The translations under genes were made by a program, and so were the position numbers. A DNA stretch of 23,384 nucleotides, taken from positions 1-23,384 of the forward strand of contig DXEY01000046.1 in NCBI GenBank assembly GCA_019114745.1. Direction: 5' to 3'. The notes beneath the pieces are model-generated. The model made no database searches. It worked only from the letters and a program-made list of their open reading frames with translations, and was not told where the DNA came from. This stretch comes from Candidatus Mediterraneibacter colneyensis. Its GTDB lineage: Bacteria; Bacillota; Clostridia; Lachnospirales; Lachnospiraceae. Below, piece after piece: positions 13,882 to 22,438 of this stretch. The number at the start of each line of letters is the position of its first letter. Positions within the stretch are counted from its first letter, which is position 1.

Positions 13882-14334
13882 TCAATTATTGATCTTGTTA
13901 TGATATCCCCTGAAAAATTCTGACAATCCATTTAGCGTCTTTACAAGAACTGAAATTTCAGCTTCATCCAGCTTATCGATCACAGCTTCTGTCATCTGAC
14001 AGTGATATTCTCTGTGATGTTCGTAAGCACGTATTCCTTTTTCTGTGAGCTGCAGGAACACGACCCGGCGGTCCTGGTCGCTCCTGCACCTGGTCACATA
14101 CTTTTTATTGACAAGCGCGTTCACCGAAGTAGTGAGCGACCCGGCCGTGATCCCCAGCTTTCTGGCTACCACTGACATTGTGTTTTCTCCTGTCAGCCCG
14201 ATCGCCTCTATGATATGCATATCATTGTTGGTAATATCCCGGTATTCTTCTGTGATGATCGCATCTTCTTCCAGCTTCAGTATTTCATTGAACAGGTTCA
14301 CCAGAACATCATTGATCGTTTCCTCTGGGCTCAT
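13882..14334 (-). CDS. MarR-family regulator at the end of the fab operon (FabT-like candidate)
   Basis: The 150-residue protein has the MarR layout: N-terminal dimer helices, a winged helix-turn-helix at about 40-95 (MSVVARKLGITAGSLTTSVNAL, then the wing SDQDRRVVFLQLTEKG), and C-terminal dimer helices. The start at 14334 has AAAGGAG seven bases upstream; a longer frame running to 14520 lies within the preceding gene. It begins 17 bases after the stop of the flavin oxidoreductase gene and is the last gene of the fatty-acid synthesis operon. In other Firmicutes a MarR protein, FabT, represses fab genes, usually from the first position; here the position differs. The FabT-like role is inference from context. 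Confidence 0.88.
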   Translation of the reverse strand: MSPEETINDVLVNLFNEILKLEEDAIITEEYRDITNNDMHIIEAIGLTGENTMSVVARKLGITAGSLTTSVNALVNKKYVTRCRSDQDRRVVFLQLTEKGIRAYEHHREYHCQMTEAVIDKLDEAEISVLVKTLNGLSEFFRGYHNKINN

Positions 14335-14351
14335 CCGGCCGCTCCTTTCCA

Positions 14352-15404
14352 TCAGGCAAATAATTCCTGAACTGCTTCTCTGACTGTATCGATCTTCTGA
14401 GCCCGCCACGCTTTGGCGCCGCAGAACAAAAGACCCTCTTCTACATTTCCCTTCACCGCATTGATCAGCCCGTCCGTAATACAGTATGGAATATCGGCAG
14501 GACTGCACTTTTCCAGACATCTGTGACAGGGGCTGTGGGGGATTTTCTCCCCGGACATCACCCGCTCCATAAAACGGTTCATGATCGCCCGTCCCGGCAT
14601 CCCGACCGGGCTCTTCACGATCTGGATCTCTTCTTTCGACGCGCGGATATACGCCTCTTTATACCGGATATCCGCATCACATTCCTCTGTGGTGACAAAC
14701 CTGGTCGCTGCCTGGACGCCGTCTGCACCCAGTTCAAGCACCCGCTTTACATCGCTGCTGTCATAAATACCGCCTGCGACTGCGACCGGGATATCAACGC
14801 CGTATTTTTCTCCGTATTTCTTTACGGTCTGTATGATTTTCCGGATCTCATCGCTGTATGCCTTGCCGTCATAAGCGCTGATCTCCTCCTTTTTAAATCC
14901 TAAGTGTCCGCCTGCTTCCGGCCCTTCGATCACAACCAGATCCGCAGTTCTCTTATATTTCCGATCCCAGTATTTCAGGATCACATTTGCCGATTTATCT
15001 GTGGATACGATAGGAGCGATCTTTGTGGAGCTTCCCTCCGTCAGCGCCGGCAGGTCAACCGGCAGCCCTGCGCCGGATATCACAAGATCTGCACCCGCTT
15101 TTACCGCTGCCCTGACATGCGCCGCGTGTTCCTTCAGCGCTGTCATCACATTATATCCGATGATCCCGTCCGGCGAGATGGCACGCGCTTTTTTCATTTC
15201 ACTTTCGATCGCCCTTAAATTGGCGTTCTGTGGATCCGCATCAAAATCACTCTCCCGGTACCCGATCTGGGCGGTAGAAATGATCCCGATGCCTCCTTCC
15301 CTGGCAACTGCTCCCGCCAGTCCGCCAAGGCTGATCCCCACTCCCATTCCGCCCTGTATCAGGGGAACTCTGGTGAGTTTATCGCCTATCCTCAGATTTT
15401 TCAT
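14352..15404 (-). CDS. FabK/nitronate monooxygenase-family FMN oxidoreductase with C-terminal four-Cys motif
   Basis: The 350-residue flavoprotein has the TIM-barrel signature of the 2-nitropropane dioxygenase/FabK family: VPLIQGGMGVGISLGGLAGAV at the N-terminus and the FMN/catalytic loop EGPEAGGHLG (160-169) with His167. Near the C-terminus is HSPCHRCLEKCSPADIPYC (Cys293, Cys296, Cys300, Cys308), absent from the FabK encoded at 22431-23369. The start at 15404 is chosen because it gives the expected MKNLRIGDKL opening with GAGGT upstream; a GTG four codons earlier overlaps accDA. Its place between accDA and marR suggests a role in lipid metabolism, for example a second enoyl reductase or detoxification of a nitro or unsaturated compound. 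Neither can be decided from sequence. Confidence 0.85.
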   Translation of the reverse strand: MKNLRIGDKLTRVPLIQGGMGVGISLGGLAGAVAREGGIGIISTAQIGYRESDFDADPQNANLRAIESEMKKARAISPDGIIGYNVMTALKEHAAHVRAAVKAGADLVISGAGLPVDLPALTEGSSTKIAPIVSTDKSANVILKYWDRKYKRTADLVVIEGPEAGGHLGFKKEEISAYDGKAYSDEIRKIIQTVKKYGEKYGVDIPVAVAGGIYDSSDVKRVLELGADGVQAATRFVTTEECDADIRYKEAYIRASKEEIQIVKSPVGMPGRAIMNRFMERVMSGEKIPHSPCHRCLEKCSPADIPYCITDGLINAVKGNVEEGLLFCGAKAWRAQKIDTVREAVQELFA

Positions 15405-15412
15405 ATCAAACC

Positions 15413-17119
15413 TCACATTCTGCGGAATCTCTCATACCGCTTTGCCGTCAGTTCATCCGGATCCAGCCTGCTGTAAGCTGCAAGGAAACCTGTAATACGC
15501 CCGTCCAGATCCGAACAGACTTCCTCCAGATTGCTGTCTGTGAACCCTTCCGGCTCCGGGATCACCTGCTCGATGACGCCCAGACGTTTCAGGTCTCCCG
15601 CCGTCAGTTTCATCACTTCTGCCGCCTCGCTCGCCCTCTTGGAATCTTTCCAGAGGATGCTCGCAAACCCTTCCGGGGACAGCACCGAATAGATGGCGTT
15701 TTCCAGCATCCACACTTCATCTGCCACTGCCATGGCAAGTGCGCCGCCGCTGCCGCCCTCTCCGATCACAACGGAGAGTACCGGCACTTTCAGTCCTGAG
15801 AGTTCAAAGAGATTTCTGGCGATCGCCTCGCCCTGGCCTCTCTCCTCTGCTTCCAGCCCGCAGAAAGCTCCCGGCGTATCCACGAAGCAGATCACCGGAC
15901 GCCCGAATTTCTCCGCCTGCTTCATCAGGCGCAGCGCCTTGCGGTATCCGTCCGGGGAAGGCATGGAGAAGTTCCGATCCAGGTTCTCCTTTGTCGTCTT
16001 TCCCTTCGCCTGTGCGATCACAGTGACCGGAATGCCATGGAAATAAGCGATTCCTCCTACAATGGCATGGTCATCTTTATAATAGCGGTCTCCATGGAAC
16101 TCCATAAAGTCCGTAAACAGGGCGTTGATATAGTCTGTCCCTACCGGGCGGTCTTTCTTCCTTGAGATCTGTACGCGCTCCCAGGCGCTTACCGCATCCG
16201 TTCCCGGAACTTCCGTTTCCTTCTCTGCCTTTGCCTTGCTGTCCGCCGCAGATCCCTCCATATCCGCCGCGTCCGCTCTGTGCATCTTCAAGATCTGGGA
16301 GAGCACCTCTTTTAGCTCTTCCCTCTCCACAATGCGATCCACAAATCCGTGCTCCAGCAGGAACTCGGATCTCTGAAATCCCTTCGGCAGCTTCTGCCCG
16401 ATGGTCTGCTCGATGACTCTCGGCCCCGCAAAGCCGACCAGTGCTTTCGGCTCTGCCAGGATGACATCTCCAAGCATGGCAAAACTTGCTGTCACTCCTC
16501 CGGTCGTGGGATCGGTGAGCACAGATATATAGAGCTGTCCCGCATCGCTGTGCTTTTTCAGCGCTGCGGATGTCTTCGCCATCTGCATCAGGGACACGAT
16601 GCCCTCCTGCATGCGCGCGCCTCCGGAACAGGTGAAAATAATGACAGGAAGCTTTTCTTCCGTGGCTCTCTCCACAGCTCTCGTGATCTTCTCGCCCACG
16701 ACCCTTCCCATGCTCGCCATCATAAATCTTCCGTCGCACACACCGACCACAGCCGGGCTGCCATTGATCTTCACTTTTCCGGTCACGACAGCCTCATTCA
16801 GGTTTGTGCGCTCCCTGAGCTGGTCGATCTTCTCCCGGTATCCTTTAAATTCCAGGGGATTGACAAACTCCATATCCTTATCCCATTCCTCGAAGGAGCC
16901 TTCGTCCGCGATCATTTCCACACGTCTGTATGCATGCACGCGGAAATACCCGTGGCATTTCGGACAGATATAATATCCTTTCTTTACATCCTCGGCGATG
17001 ATCGCCGCGCCGCATTTATTACATTTTCGCAGAAGGCCTGTCGGTACTTCCGGGTGGGAATTTCTGAGTGAAATATAATGAGACCTGTTGGTCTTCTTAA
17101 ACATATCTTTCAGATTCAT
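15413..17119 (-). CDS. accDA: Acetyl-CoA carboxylase carboxyltransferase, fused beta (AccD) and alpha (AccA) subunits
   Basis: One uninterrupted frame of 568 residues holds both carboxyltransferase subunits. Residues 1-280 are AccD, with its zinc ribbon (Cys33, Cys36, Cys52, Cys55) and the SGGARMQEG core (165-173). Residues 281-310 are a polar linker rich in Ala, Glu, Lys and Asp. Residues 311-568 are AccA from AWERVQISRK onward, with TPGAFCGLEAEERGQGEAIA and VIGEGGSGGALA. The AccA part lacks the roughly 60 N-terminal residues of free AccA. The domain order beta-alpha matches that of the eukaryotic single-chain carboxyltransferase. The enzyme transfers CO2 from carboxybiotin on AccB to acetyl-CoA. 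Its AGGAGGT site overlaps the accC stop. The fusion guarantees a 1:1 subunit ratio. Confidence 0.96.
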   Translation of the reverse strand: MNLKDMFKKTNRSHYISLRNSHPEVPTGLLRKCNKCGAAIIAEDVKKGYYICPKCHGYFRVHAYRRVEMIADEGSFEEWDKDMEFVNPLEFKGYREKIDQLRERTNLNEAVVTGKVKINGSPAVVGVCDGRFMMASMGRVVGEKITRAVERATEEKLPVIIFTCSGGARMQEGIVSLMQMAKTSAALKKHSDAGQLYISVLTDPTTGGVTASFAMLGDVILAEPKALVGFAGPRVIEQTIGQKLPKGFQRSEFLLEHGFVDRIVEREELKEVLSQILKMHRADAADMEGSAADSKAKAEKETEVPGTDAVSAWERVQISRKKDRPVGTDYINALFTDFMEFHGDRYYKDDHAIVGGIAYFHGIPVTVIAQAKGKTTKENLDRNFSMPSPDGYRKALRLMKQAEKFGRPVICFVDTPGAFCGLEAEERGQGEAIARNLFELSGLKVPVLSVVIGEGGSGGALAMAVADEVWMLENAIYSVLSPEGFASILWKDSKRASEAAEVMKLTAGDLKRLGVIEQVIPEPEGFTDSNLEEVCSDLDGRITGFLAAYSRLDPDELTAKRYERFRRM

Positions 17120-17125
17120 CTGAGA

Positions 17126-18481
17126 TTACCTCCTGAAAAAATCTGCCGGCATTTGCTCGATAAACTCTATGTCGATATTTCCTGAGATAAAATCCGGATG
17201 GTTTAGTATCTCATACTGATAATCCACATTCGTATCGATCCCTTCTATGATCACCTCGCCCAATGCGCTCTGCATCTTTCTGATCGCTTCATTCCGGTTC
17301 TTCGCATGGACGATCAGCTTTGCGAGCATAGAATCATAGTAAGGCGGCACCGTATATCCGCTGTAGATCGCAGCGTCGATGCGGACGCCCTTTCCGCCCG
17401 GAAGATACATATCTGTGATCTTACCCGGAGACGGACGGAAGTTCTTCGCCGGGTTCTCGGCGTTGATCCGGCACTCGATAGCGTGTCCTGTAATGCGGAT
17501 GTCTTCCTGTTTATAGCTGAGCGGCCTGCCGTCCGCGATGCGGATCTGCTCTTTCACAAGATCCACGCCTGTCACCCACTCGGTAACCGGATGCTCAACC
17601 TGGATCCTTGTATTCATCTCCATGAAATAAAAGTTACTGTTCTTCTCCAGCAGAAACTCGATCGTACCTGCATTCGTGTAATTCGCAGCCTTCGCCGCCT
17701 TTACGGCAGCTTCGCCCATCTTCTCCCTGAGTTCGGGGGTAAGAGCAACAGACGGAGACTCCTCGATCATTTTCTGATGGTTTCTCTGGATCGAACAGTC
17801 GCGCTCTCCCAGATGGATCACATTGCCGTGCTTGTCAGCCATGATCTGAAATTCGATGTGGCGGGGATGCTGAACGAAATGCTCGATATACATCGTGTTG
17901 TCTCCAAACGCCGCCTGTGCCTCTTTCTGGGCAGTCTGGAAACTGTTCTCAAACTCCTCCGGAGTCTGAGCCACACGCATGCCCTTTCCGCCTCCTCCGA
18001 GCGCCGCTTTAACGATGACTGGATATCCGATCTCCAGGGCAGTCTTTGCGCCTTCTTCCACATCCCAGACAGGCTCTTTGCTGCCCGGGATCACCGGTAC
18101 TCCGGCTTCTATCATCGTTTTTCTCGCCTCTGCTTTGTTTCCCAGCTTGCGGATCACATCAGCGGACGGCCCGATAAATGTAATATTGCACTGCTCGCAC
18201 AATTCTGCAAACCTGCTGTTCTCCGAGAGGAAACCGAATCCCGGATGGATGGCGTCTGCCCCGGAGATCAGAGTTGCGCTGATAATGTTCTGCATATTCA
18301 GGTAACTCTCGGAAGACGGAGCTGGGCCGATGCACACTGCCTCGTCGGCAAGCTGTGTGTGCAGCGCATCCCTGTCTGCTTCGGAATAGACTGCCACTGT
18401 CTCGATTCCCATTTCGCGGCACGCACGGATAATGCGGACAGCAATCTCTCCGCGGTTTGCGATCAATACTTTTCCAATCAT
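17126..18481 (-). CDS. accC: Biotin carboxylase subunit of acetyl-CoA carboxylase
   Basis: The 451-residue ATP-grasp enzyme starts MIGKVLIANRGEIAVRIIRA and carries the glycine-rich ATP loop GGGGKGMR, the motif EFQIMADKHGNVIHLGERDC, the FMEMNTRIQVEHPVTE catalytic region and a C-terminal biotin-carboxylase domain. Its length is that of typical AccC (about 450). It carboxylates the biotin on AccB with bicarbonate and ATP, the first half of malonyl-CoA synthesis. A GGAGAG ribosome binding site lies within the end of fabZ, whose stop is seven bases before the ATG. It is followed directly by the fused accDA gene, so all acetyl-CoA carboxylase parts are made from one transcript. Confidence 0.97.
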   Translation of the reverse strand: MIGKVLIANRGEIAVRIIRACREMGIETVAVYSEADRDALHTQLADEAVCIGPAPSSESYLNMQNIISATLISGADAIHPGFGFLSENSRFAELCEQCNITFIGPSADVIRKLGNKAEARKTMIEAGVPVIPGSKEPVWDVEEGAKTALEIGYPVIVKAALGGGGKGMRVAQTPEEFENSFQTAQKEAQAAFGDNTMYIEHFVQHPRHIEFQIMADKHGNVIHLGERDCSIQRNHQKMIEESPSVALTPELREKMGEAAVKAAKAANYTNAGTIEFLLEKNSNFYFMEMNTRIQVEHPVTEWVTGVDLVKEQIRIADGRPLSYKQEDIRITGHAIECRINAENPAKNFRPSPGKITDMYLPGGKGVRIDAAIYSGYTVPPYYDSMLAKLIVHAKNRNEAIRKMQSALGEVIIEGIDTNVDYQYEILNHPDFISGNIDIEFIEQMPADFFRR

Positions 18482-18488
18482 CTTATTC

Positions 18489-18920
18489 TTACTCTCCTAC
18501 CATAAATGTCAGTTCTGCACTGACAACTACTTTACCGTCCACGTACGCTGTCGCCTGTCCTACACCTACAGGACCTTTGCTCTTGATGATCTTTGTCTCC
18601 AGTTTCAGCGTATCTCCCGGAAATACCATCCCTTTGAAACGGCATTTCTGGACGCCGCCGAAAAATGCGATCTTGCCTTTGTTCTCCGGCATGCTCAAGA
18701 TCGCTACGGCTCCGGTCTGAGCCAGCGCCTCCAGAATGAGAACTCCCGGCATTACCGCCTTCTGCGGGAAATGTCCCCGGAAGAAATCTTCACGGTATGT
18801 TACGCTTTTATATCCCACGGCATACTGTCCCGGCTCGTAATCCTCGATCTTGTCGATCAGGAGAAACGGGTGTCTGTGGGGGATGATCTCCTGTATCTGC
18901 TCAACATTTAAACTATTCAT
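18489..18920 (-). CDS. fabZ: 3-hydroxyacyl-ACP dehydratase FabZ
   Basis: The 143-residue protein is a single hot-dog domain of normal FabZ length. It opens with the family motif IIPHRHPFLLID, and the active site is in RGHFPQKAVMPGVLILEALAQ, with His50 and Glu64. It dehydrates 3-hydroxyacyl-ACP to trans-2-enoyl-ACP in each elongation cycle. No FabA or FabN paralogue is seen in the window, so the source of unsaturated fatty acids is not explained here. An AAGGAAAGG ribosome binding site precedes the ATG. A 60-base spacer containing a small CCGC/GCGG hairpin separates it from accB. Confidence 0.97.
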   Translation of the reverse strand: MNSLNVEQIQEIIPHRHPFLLIDKIEDYEPGQYAVGYKSVTYREDFFRGHFPQKAVMPGVLILEALAQTGAVAILSMPENKGKIAFFGGVQKCRFKGMVFPGDTLKLETKIIKSKGPVGVGQATAYVDGKVVVSAELTFMVGE

Positions 18921-18980
18921 GATGTCTGCACCTTTCCTTTCCGTCCGCCTGCTACAGCTCGATTCCGCCGCATTTGCGGA

Positions 18981-19478
18981 CTAGCTTATTACAAAGAGTG
19001 GCTGTCCAAATTCGACGCCCTGGCCGTTTTCGACGAGGATCTCAGTTACTGTCCCTGTGAAGTCACTCTCAATCTCGTTCATCAGTTTCATTGCCTCTAC
19101 GATGGCAAGCACCTGTCCTTCTTTTACGTTGTCCCCGACTTTTACGAACGGTTCCGCATCTTCTGCCGGAGCTGCATAAAATGTGCCGACCAGCGGTGAT
19201 ACCACTACATTGCCTTTCGGTGTGTGGTCTTCTGCCGGAGCACTGCTTTCTTCGGGAACTGCTGCCGGAGCTGCCTGAGCCGGTACGGATACCGGAGCCT
19301 GCGGTATGGCCGCAGCCTGCACTGCCGGAACAGGAGCAGCCGGAACCGGAACTACAGCCGCCGGAGCCGGTACTGTTTTCTTCAGAGACAGCTTCACGCC
19401 GTCCTCCTCATATTTAAATTCTGTGAGTTCAGAGTCTGACACAGCCTCGATCAGCTGTAATATCTGTTCTGCTTTCAT
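18981..19478 (-). CDS. accB: Biotin carboxyl carrier protein of acetyl-CoA carboxylase
   Basis: The 165-residue protein has a short N-terminal domain (MKAEQILQLIEAVSDSELTE, about 1-38). A long Pro/Ala/Val linker (about 38-85) follows, then the biotinyl domain (about 88-165) with the biotin-accepting Lys131 in IVEAMKLMNEIE. It carries the carboxybiotin between AccC and AccDA. The ATG at 19478 lies seven bases after AGAGGG; a TTG two codons upstream is in frame but badly spaced. It sits between fabF and fabZ, the usual order in clostridial fab operons. Its stop codon is in the base of a small CCGC/GCGG hairpin. Confidence 0.96.
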   Translation of the reverse strand: MKAEQILQLIEAVSDSELTEFKYEEDGVKLSLKKTVPAPAAVVPVPAAPVPAVQAAAIPQAPVSVPAQAAPAAVPEESSAPAEDHTPKGNVVVSPLVGTFYAAPAEDAEPFVKVGDNVKEGQVLAIVEAMKLMNEIESDFTGTVTEILVENGQGVEFGQPLFVIS

Positions 19479-19531
19479 ATCCAATCCCTCTCTACCGGAA
19501 CTCAGGAAACCTGTCTCCCCGACACTCCGGA

Positions 19532-20770
19532 TTAGTCTTCGTATTTCTTAACTAACAGTGTTGCATTGTGACCGCCGAATCCAAGAGAATTGGTCAGTAC
19601 ACAGTTTACCTCTTTCTCTTTCGGTGCTCCGACTGTATAGTCCAGGTCGCACTCCGGATCGACATTCTCTGTCCCCATCGTCTGATGGACAAAACCGTCC
19701 TGAATACTCTTGACACATACGACAAATTCAACGCCGCCTGCTGCCCCAAGAAGATGTCCGATCATTGATTTGGTCGAATTGACAGACACGTTCTTTGCCG
19801 CATCGCCAAGCGCCAGTTTGATCGCCTTTGTCTCAAAAAGGTCATTGTGATGGGTGCTCGTTCCGTGTGCGTTAATATAGTCGATCTCTTCCGGCTTTAC
19901 GCCAGCCTCCTGCATCGCCAGCTTCATTGCCATGCCTGCTCCCTCGCCGTCTTCCGCCGGGGAAGTAATGTGGTAAGCGTCTCCTGTCGCACCGTATCCT
20001 GCAAGTTCCGCATAGATGTGCGCGCCTCTTGCTTTCGCGTGCTCCAGTTCTTCCAACACGACAATGCCCGCGCCCTCGCCAAGGACAAATCCGTCTCTGT
20101 CCTGGTCAAACGGACGGGAAGCTGTCATCGGATCCTCATTTGTTGAAAGCGCAGTCAGCGCGGTAAATCCTGCAATGCCTGTCGGGCAGATCGCAGCCTC
20201 AGTTCCGCCTGCCACCATCACGTCCGCATCCCCGTACTGGATCGCACGGAGCGCATCGCCGATACAGTGGGTACCGGAAGCACATGCTGTCACGACGTTT
20301 GTACATTTACCTTTCAGTCCAAGCTGGATCGAGATATTTCCTGCCGCCATGTTGGAGATCATCAGCGGAACCATCAGCGGATGTACTCTGCTCGGCCCTT
20401 TTGTGAGAATCTTCTCATAATTGGTCTCCACACACTGAAGGCTTCCGATACCGGAGCCCACGATGACGCCGACTCTGTACGGATCTTCATTCTCCATCTG
20501 GATCCCGGCATCTTCAAAAGCTTCCTTCGCAGCCGCCACCGCATACTGGGAAAACGGCTCCATTCTCTTTGCCGCCTTTGCGTCCAGCCGCTCTTTCGCA
20601 GAAAAATCTTTTACCTCCGCCGCGATCTTCACCTTATAATCAGAAGCGTCGAATTTTGTGATCGGCCCGATGCCGACCTTTCCTTCTTTAATACCTGCCC
20701 AGAACTCATCCACCGTATTTCCGATCGGGGTTACAGCTCCAAGTCCGGTAACAACAACTCTTCTCTTCAT
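19532..20770 (-). CDS. fabF: 3-oxoacyl-ACP synthase II FabF
   Basis: The 412-residue condensing enzyme begins MKRRVVVTGLGAVTPIGN. Its catalytic triad is complete: Cys163 in TACASGTHC, His302 in NAHGTSTHHND and His339 in SMIGHLLGAAG. It condenses malonyl-ACP with growing acyl-ACP. A second ATG two codons upstream (20776) lies only three bases from AGGAGG, so the start at 20770 is preferred; the length then equals that of E. coli FabF to within a residue. It lies 13 bases downstream of fabG and is followed by accB. No FabH (initiating synthase) is in the window; it is probably upstream of the right edge. Confidence 0.97.
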   Translation of the reverse strand: MKRRVVVTGLGAVTPIGNTVDEFWAGIKEGKVGIGPITKFDASDYKVKIAAEVKDFSAKERLDAKAAKRMEPFSQYAVAAAKEAFEDAGIQMENEDPYRVGVIVGSGIGSLQCVETNYEKILTKGPSRVHPLMVPLMISNMAAGNISIQLGLKGKCTNVVTACASGTHCIGDALRAIQYGDADVMVAGGTEAAICPTGIAGFTALTALSTNEDPMTASRPFDQDRDGFVLGEGAGIVVLEELEHAKARGAHIYAELAGYGATGDAYHITSPAEDGEGAGMAMKLAMQEAGVKPEEIDYINAHGTSTHHNDLFETKAIKLALGDAAKNVSVNSTKSMIGHLLGAAGGVEFVVCVKSIQDGFVHQTMGTENVDPECDLDYTVGAPKEKEVNCVLTNSLGFGGHNATLLVKKYED

Positions 20771-20783
20771 CCTCATATACCTC

Positions 20784-21524
20784 CTACATTGCCATTCCGC
20801 CGTCTACATTCAGTACCTGTCCTGTAATGTAACGCGCATTCTCAGACGCAAGAAATGCCACTGCGTCCGCAATATCCTCCGGCTCGCCGAACTTCCCGAG
20901 CGGGATCTGCGCAACTGCGCCTTCTTTTACTTTGTCGGAAAGCACCTCTGTCATCTCTGTATTTACAAATCCGGGAGCCACCGCGTTCACCGTGATCCCG
21001 CGGCTCGCAAGCTCTCTTGCCACAGATTTTGTAAGCCCGATCACGCCTGCTTTCGATGCGGAATAATTCGCCTGTCCGGCATTTCCCAGGACGCCTGACA
21101 CAGACGCCATATTAATGATGCGTCCGCCTCTCTGCTTTATCATCTGGCGTGCTGTAAACCGGATACAGTTAAATGTCCCCTTAAGGTTCGTGTCCAGCAC
21201 CGCATCGTAATCTTCTTCGGACATCTTCATCAGCAGCCCGTCCCGTGTGATCCCCGCATTATTCACAAGGATATCCACGCTTCCAAATGTGGCGATGATC
21301 TCTTTGAACATCTCCTCGCAGGCATGGTAATCAGATACATTGCACTGTCTGATCTCTGCCTGTCCGCCGTTTTCTTCAATCTCTTTTTTTACTTCCTCAG
21401 CCCGCTCTTTTGAACCGTTGTAGTTGATCACTACGAGAGCGCCTTCTGAGGCGAGTCTGACTGCGACTGCCCTTCCGATTCCTCTTGAAGCGCCTGTCAC
21501 TACCGCAACTTTCCCATTTAACAT
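20784..21524 (-). CDS. fabG: 3-oxoacyl-ACP reductase FabG
   Basis: The 246-residue short-chain dehydrogenase has the NADPH-binding TGASRGIG (10-17), NNAG (88-91) and a complete catalytic set: Asn113, Ser141, Tyr154 and Lys158 in ANYSASKAG. It reduces 3-oxoacyl-ACP to 3-hydroxyacyl-ACP. The length is standard. Its ATG overlaps the end of fabD by seven bases (ATGTTAA), with GGTGG as ribosome binding site inside fabD, so translation is likely coupled. Its place between fabD and fabF in the fatty-acid operon supports the FabG assignment over other short-chain dehydrogenases. Confidence 0.97.
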   Translation of the reverse strand: MLNGKVAVVTGASRGIGRAVAVRLASEGALVVINYNGSKERAEEVKKEIEENGGQAEIRQCNVSDYHACEEMFKEIIATFGSVDILVNNAGITRDGLLMKMSEEDYDAVLDTNLKGTFNCIRFTARQMIKQRGGRIINMASVSGVLGNAGQANYSASKAGVIGLTKSVARELASRGITVNAVAPGFVNTEMTEVLSDKVKEGAVAQIPLGKFGEPEDIADAVAFLASENARYITGQVLNVDGGMAM

Positions 21525-22438
21525 AATTCATTTACCACCTTGTCCACGTCTTCCCATGATGCGACGTTATATACTTTTACATCCCGGCTGATCTTGCGCA
21601 TAAATCCTGCAAGCGTTCTTCCCGGCCCGATCTCCACGAACGTATCTACGCCGTCGGCGATCATATTTTCCACACTCTGCTGCCAGCGCACGGAAGAAGC
21701 CACCTGGCGGGCGAGCAGATCTTTTGTCTCGTTAATATCTGTGACATATCCTGCCGTCACATTTGTCACATACGGAATCTCAAGCGGGGAGAGCTCCACA
21801 TTTTCAAGCACCTTCCCCAGCTCTTCTCCTGCTTCCGTCAGCATCGGAGAATGGAACGGGCCGCTGACATTCAGCGGAAGCACGCGTTTTGCGCCCGCTT
21901 CTTTGAGCGCTTCCGATGCCTTTTCCACGCTTTCCTTCCAGCCCGTAATGACGATCTGTCCCGGGCAGTTATAGTTTGCAACGCTGACGCCGTCGATCTC
22001 CTCGATTGCTTTCTCGATCACATCCCCGGTCAGCCCCAGCACTGCTGCCATGGAACCTTTCCCTCCGGGCACTGCATTCTGCATCAGGATCCCGCGCTTT
22101 CTCACGGTCGTGATGGCGTCCTCTGTGCTCATCCCGCCTGCTGATGCGATGGCACAGTACTCGCCGAGGCTTAAACCTGCCGTCACATCGGCTTTCAGCC
22201 CGCGCTCTCTGAGCACATGTTCCATTGCAAGGCAGACTGTCACAAGAGCAGCCTGCGTATATTCTGTCTGATCCAGCTTGTCGTTTTCTTCAAAGCACAA
22301 CGCTTTCATATCTATATCCAGCAGTTCTGTCGCCTTATCAATGACGTTCCTTGCTGTTTCACTCTGTTCATAAAAATCTTTGCCCATTCCGGCTTTCTGT
22401 GCTCCCTGTCCCGGGAACATAAACGCGATCTTACTCAT
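21518..22438 (-). CDS. fabD: Malonyl-CoA:ACP transacylase FabD
   Basis: The 306-residue acyltransferase begins with FMFPGQGAQ (Gln11). The nucleophile Ser90 lies in GLSLGEY and the catalytic His196 in SGPFHSPML. The residue before Ser-Leu in the elbow is Leu instead of the His of E. coli GHSLGE, a form I recall as common in clostridia, so it is not a defect. It moves the malonyl group from CoA to acyl carrier protein. Its ATG overlaps the fabK stop by eight bases, and its own end overlaps fabG, so the three genes form a coupled block. No acpP gene is seen in the window. Confidence 0.97.
   Translation of the reverse strand: MSKIAFMFPGQGAQKAGMGKDFYEQSETARNVIDKATELLDIDMKALCFEENDKLDQTEYTQAALVTVCLAMEHVLRERGLKADVTAGLSLGEYCAIASAGGMSTEDAITTVRKRGILMQNAVPGGKGSMAAVLGLTGDVIEKAIEEIDGVSVANYNCPGQIVITGWKESVEKASEALKEAGAKRVLPLNVSGPFHSPMLTEAGEELGKVLENVELSPLEIPYVTNVTAGYVTDINETKDLLARQVASSVRWQQSVENMIADGVDTFVEIGPGRTLAGFMRKISRDVKVYNVASWEDVDKVVNELC

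Noticed and set aside
13881..13893. ATCAAT/ATTGAT dyad at the end of marR as a FabT-type operator
   Set aside because: It is part of the marR stop region and does not match the TTTGA...TCAAA pattern I recall for FabT; it lies downstream of the operon, far from any fab promoter.
17306..18505. 399-codon plus-strand frame opposite accC
   Set aside because: Antisense shadow of a fully conserved biotin carboxylase; composition is Arg/His/Cys/Leu-rich and no domain is recognisable.
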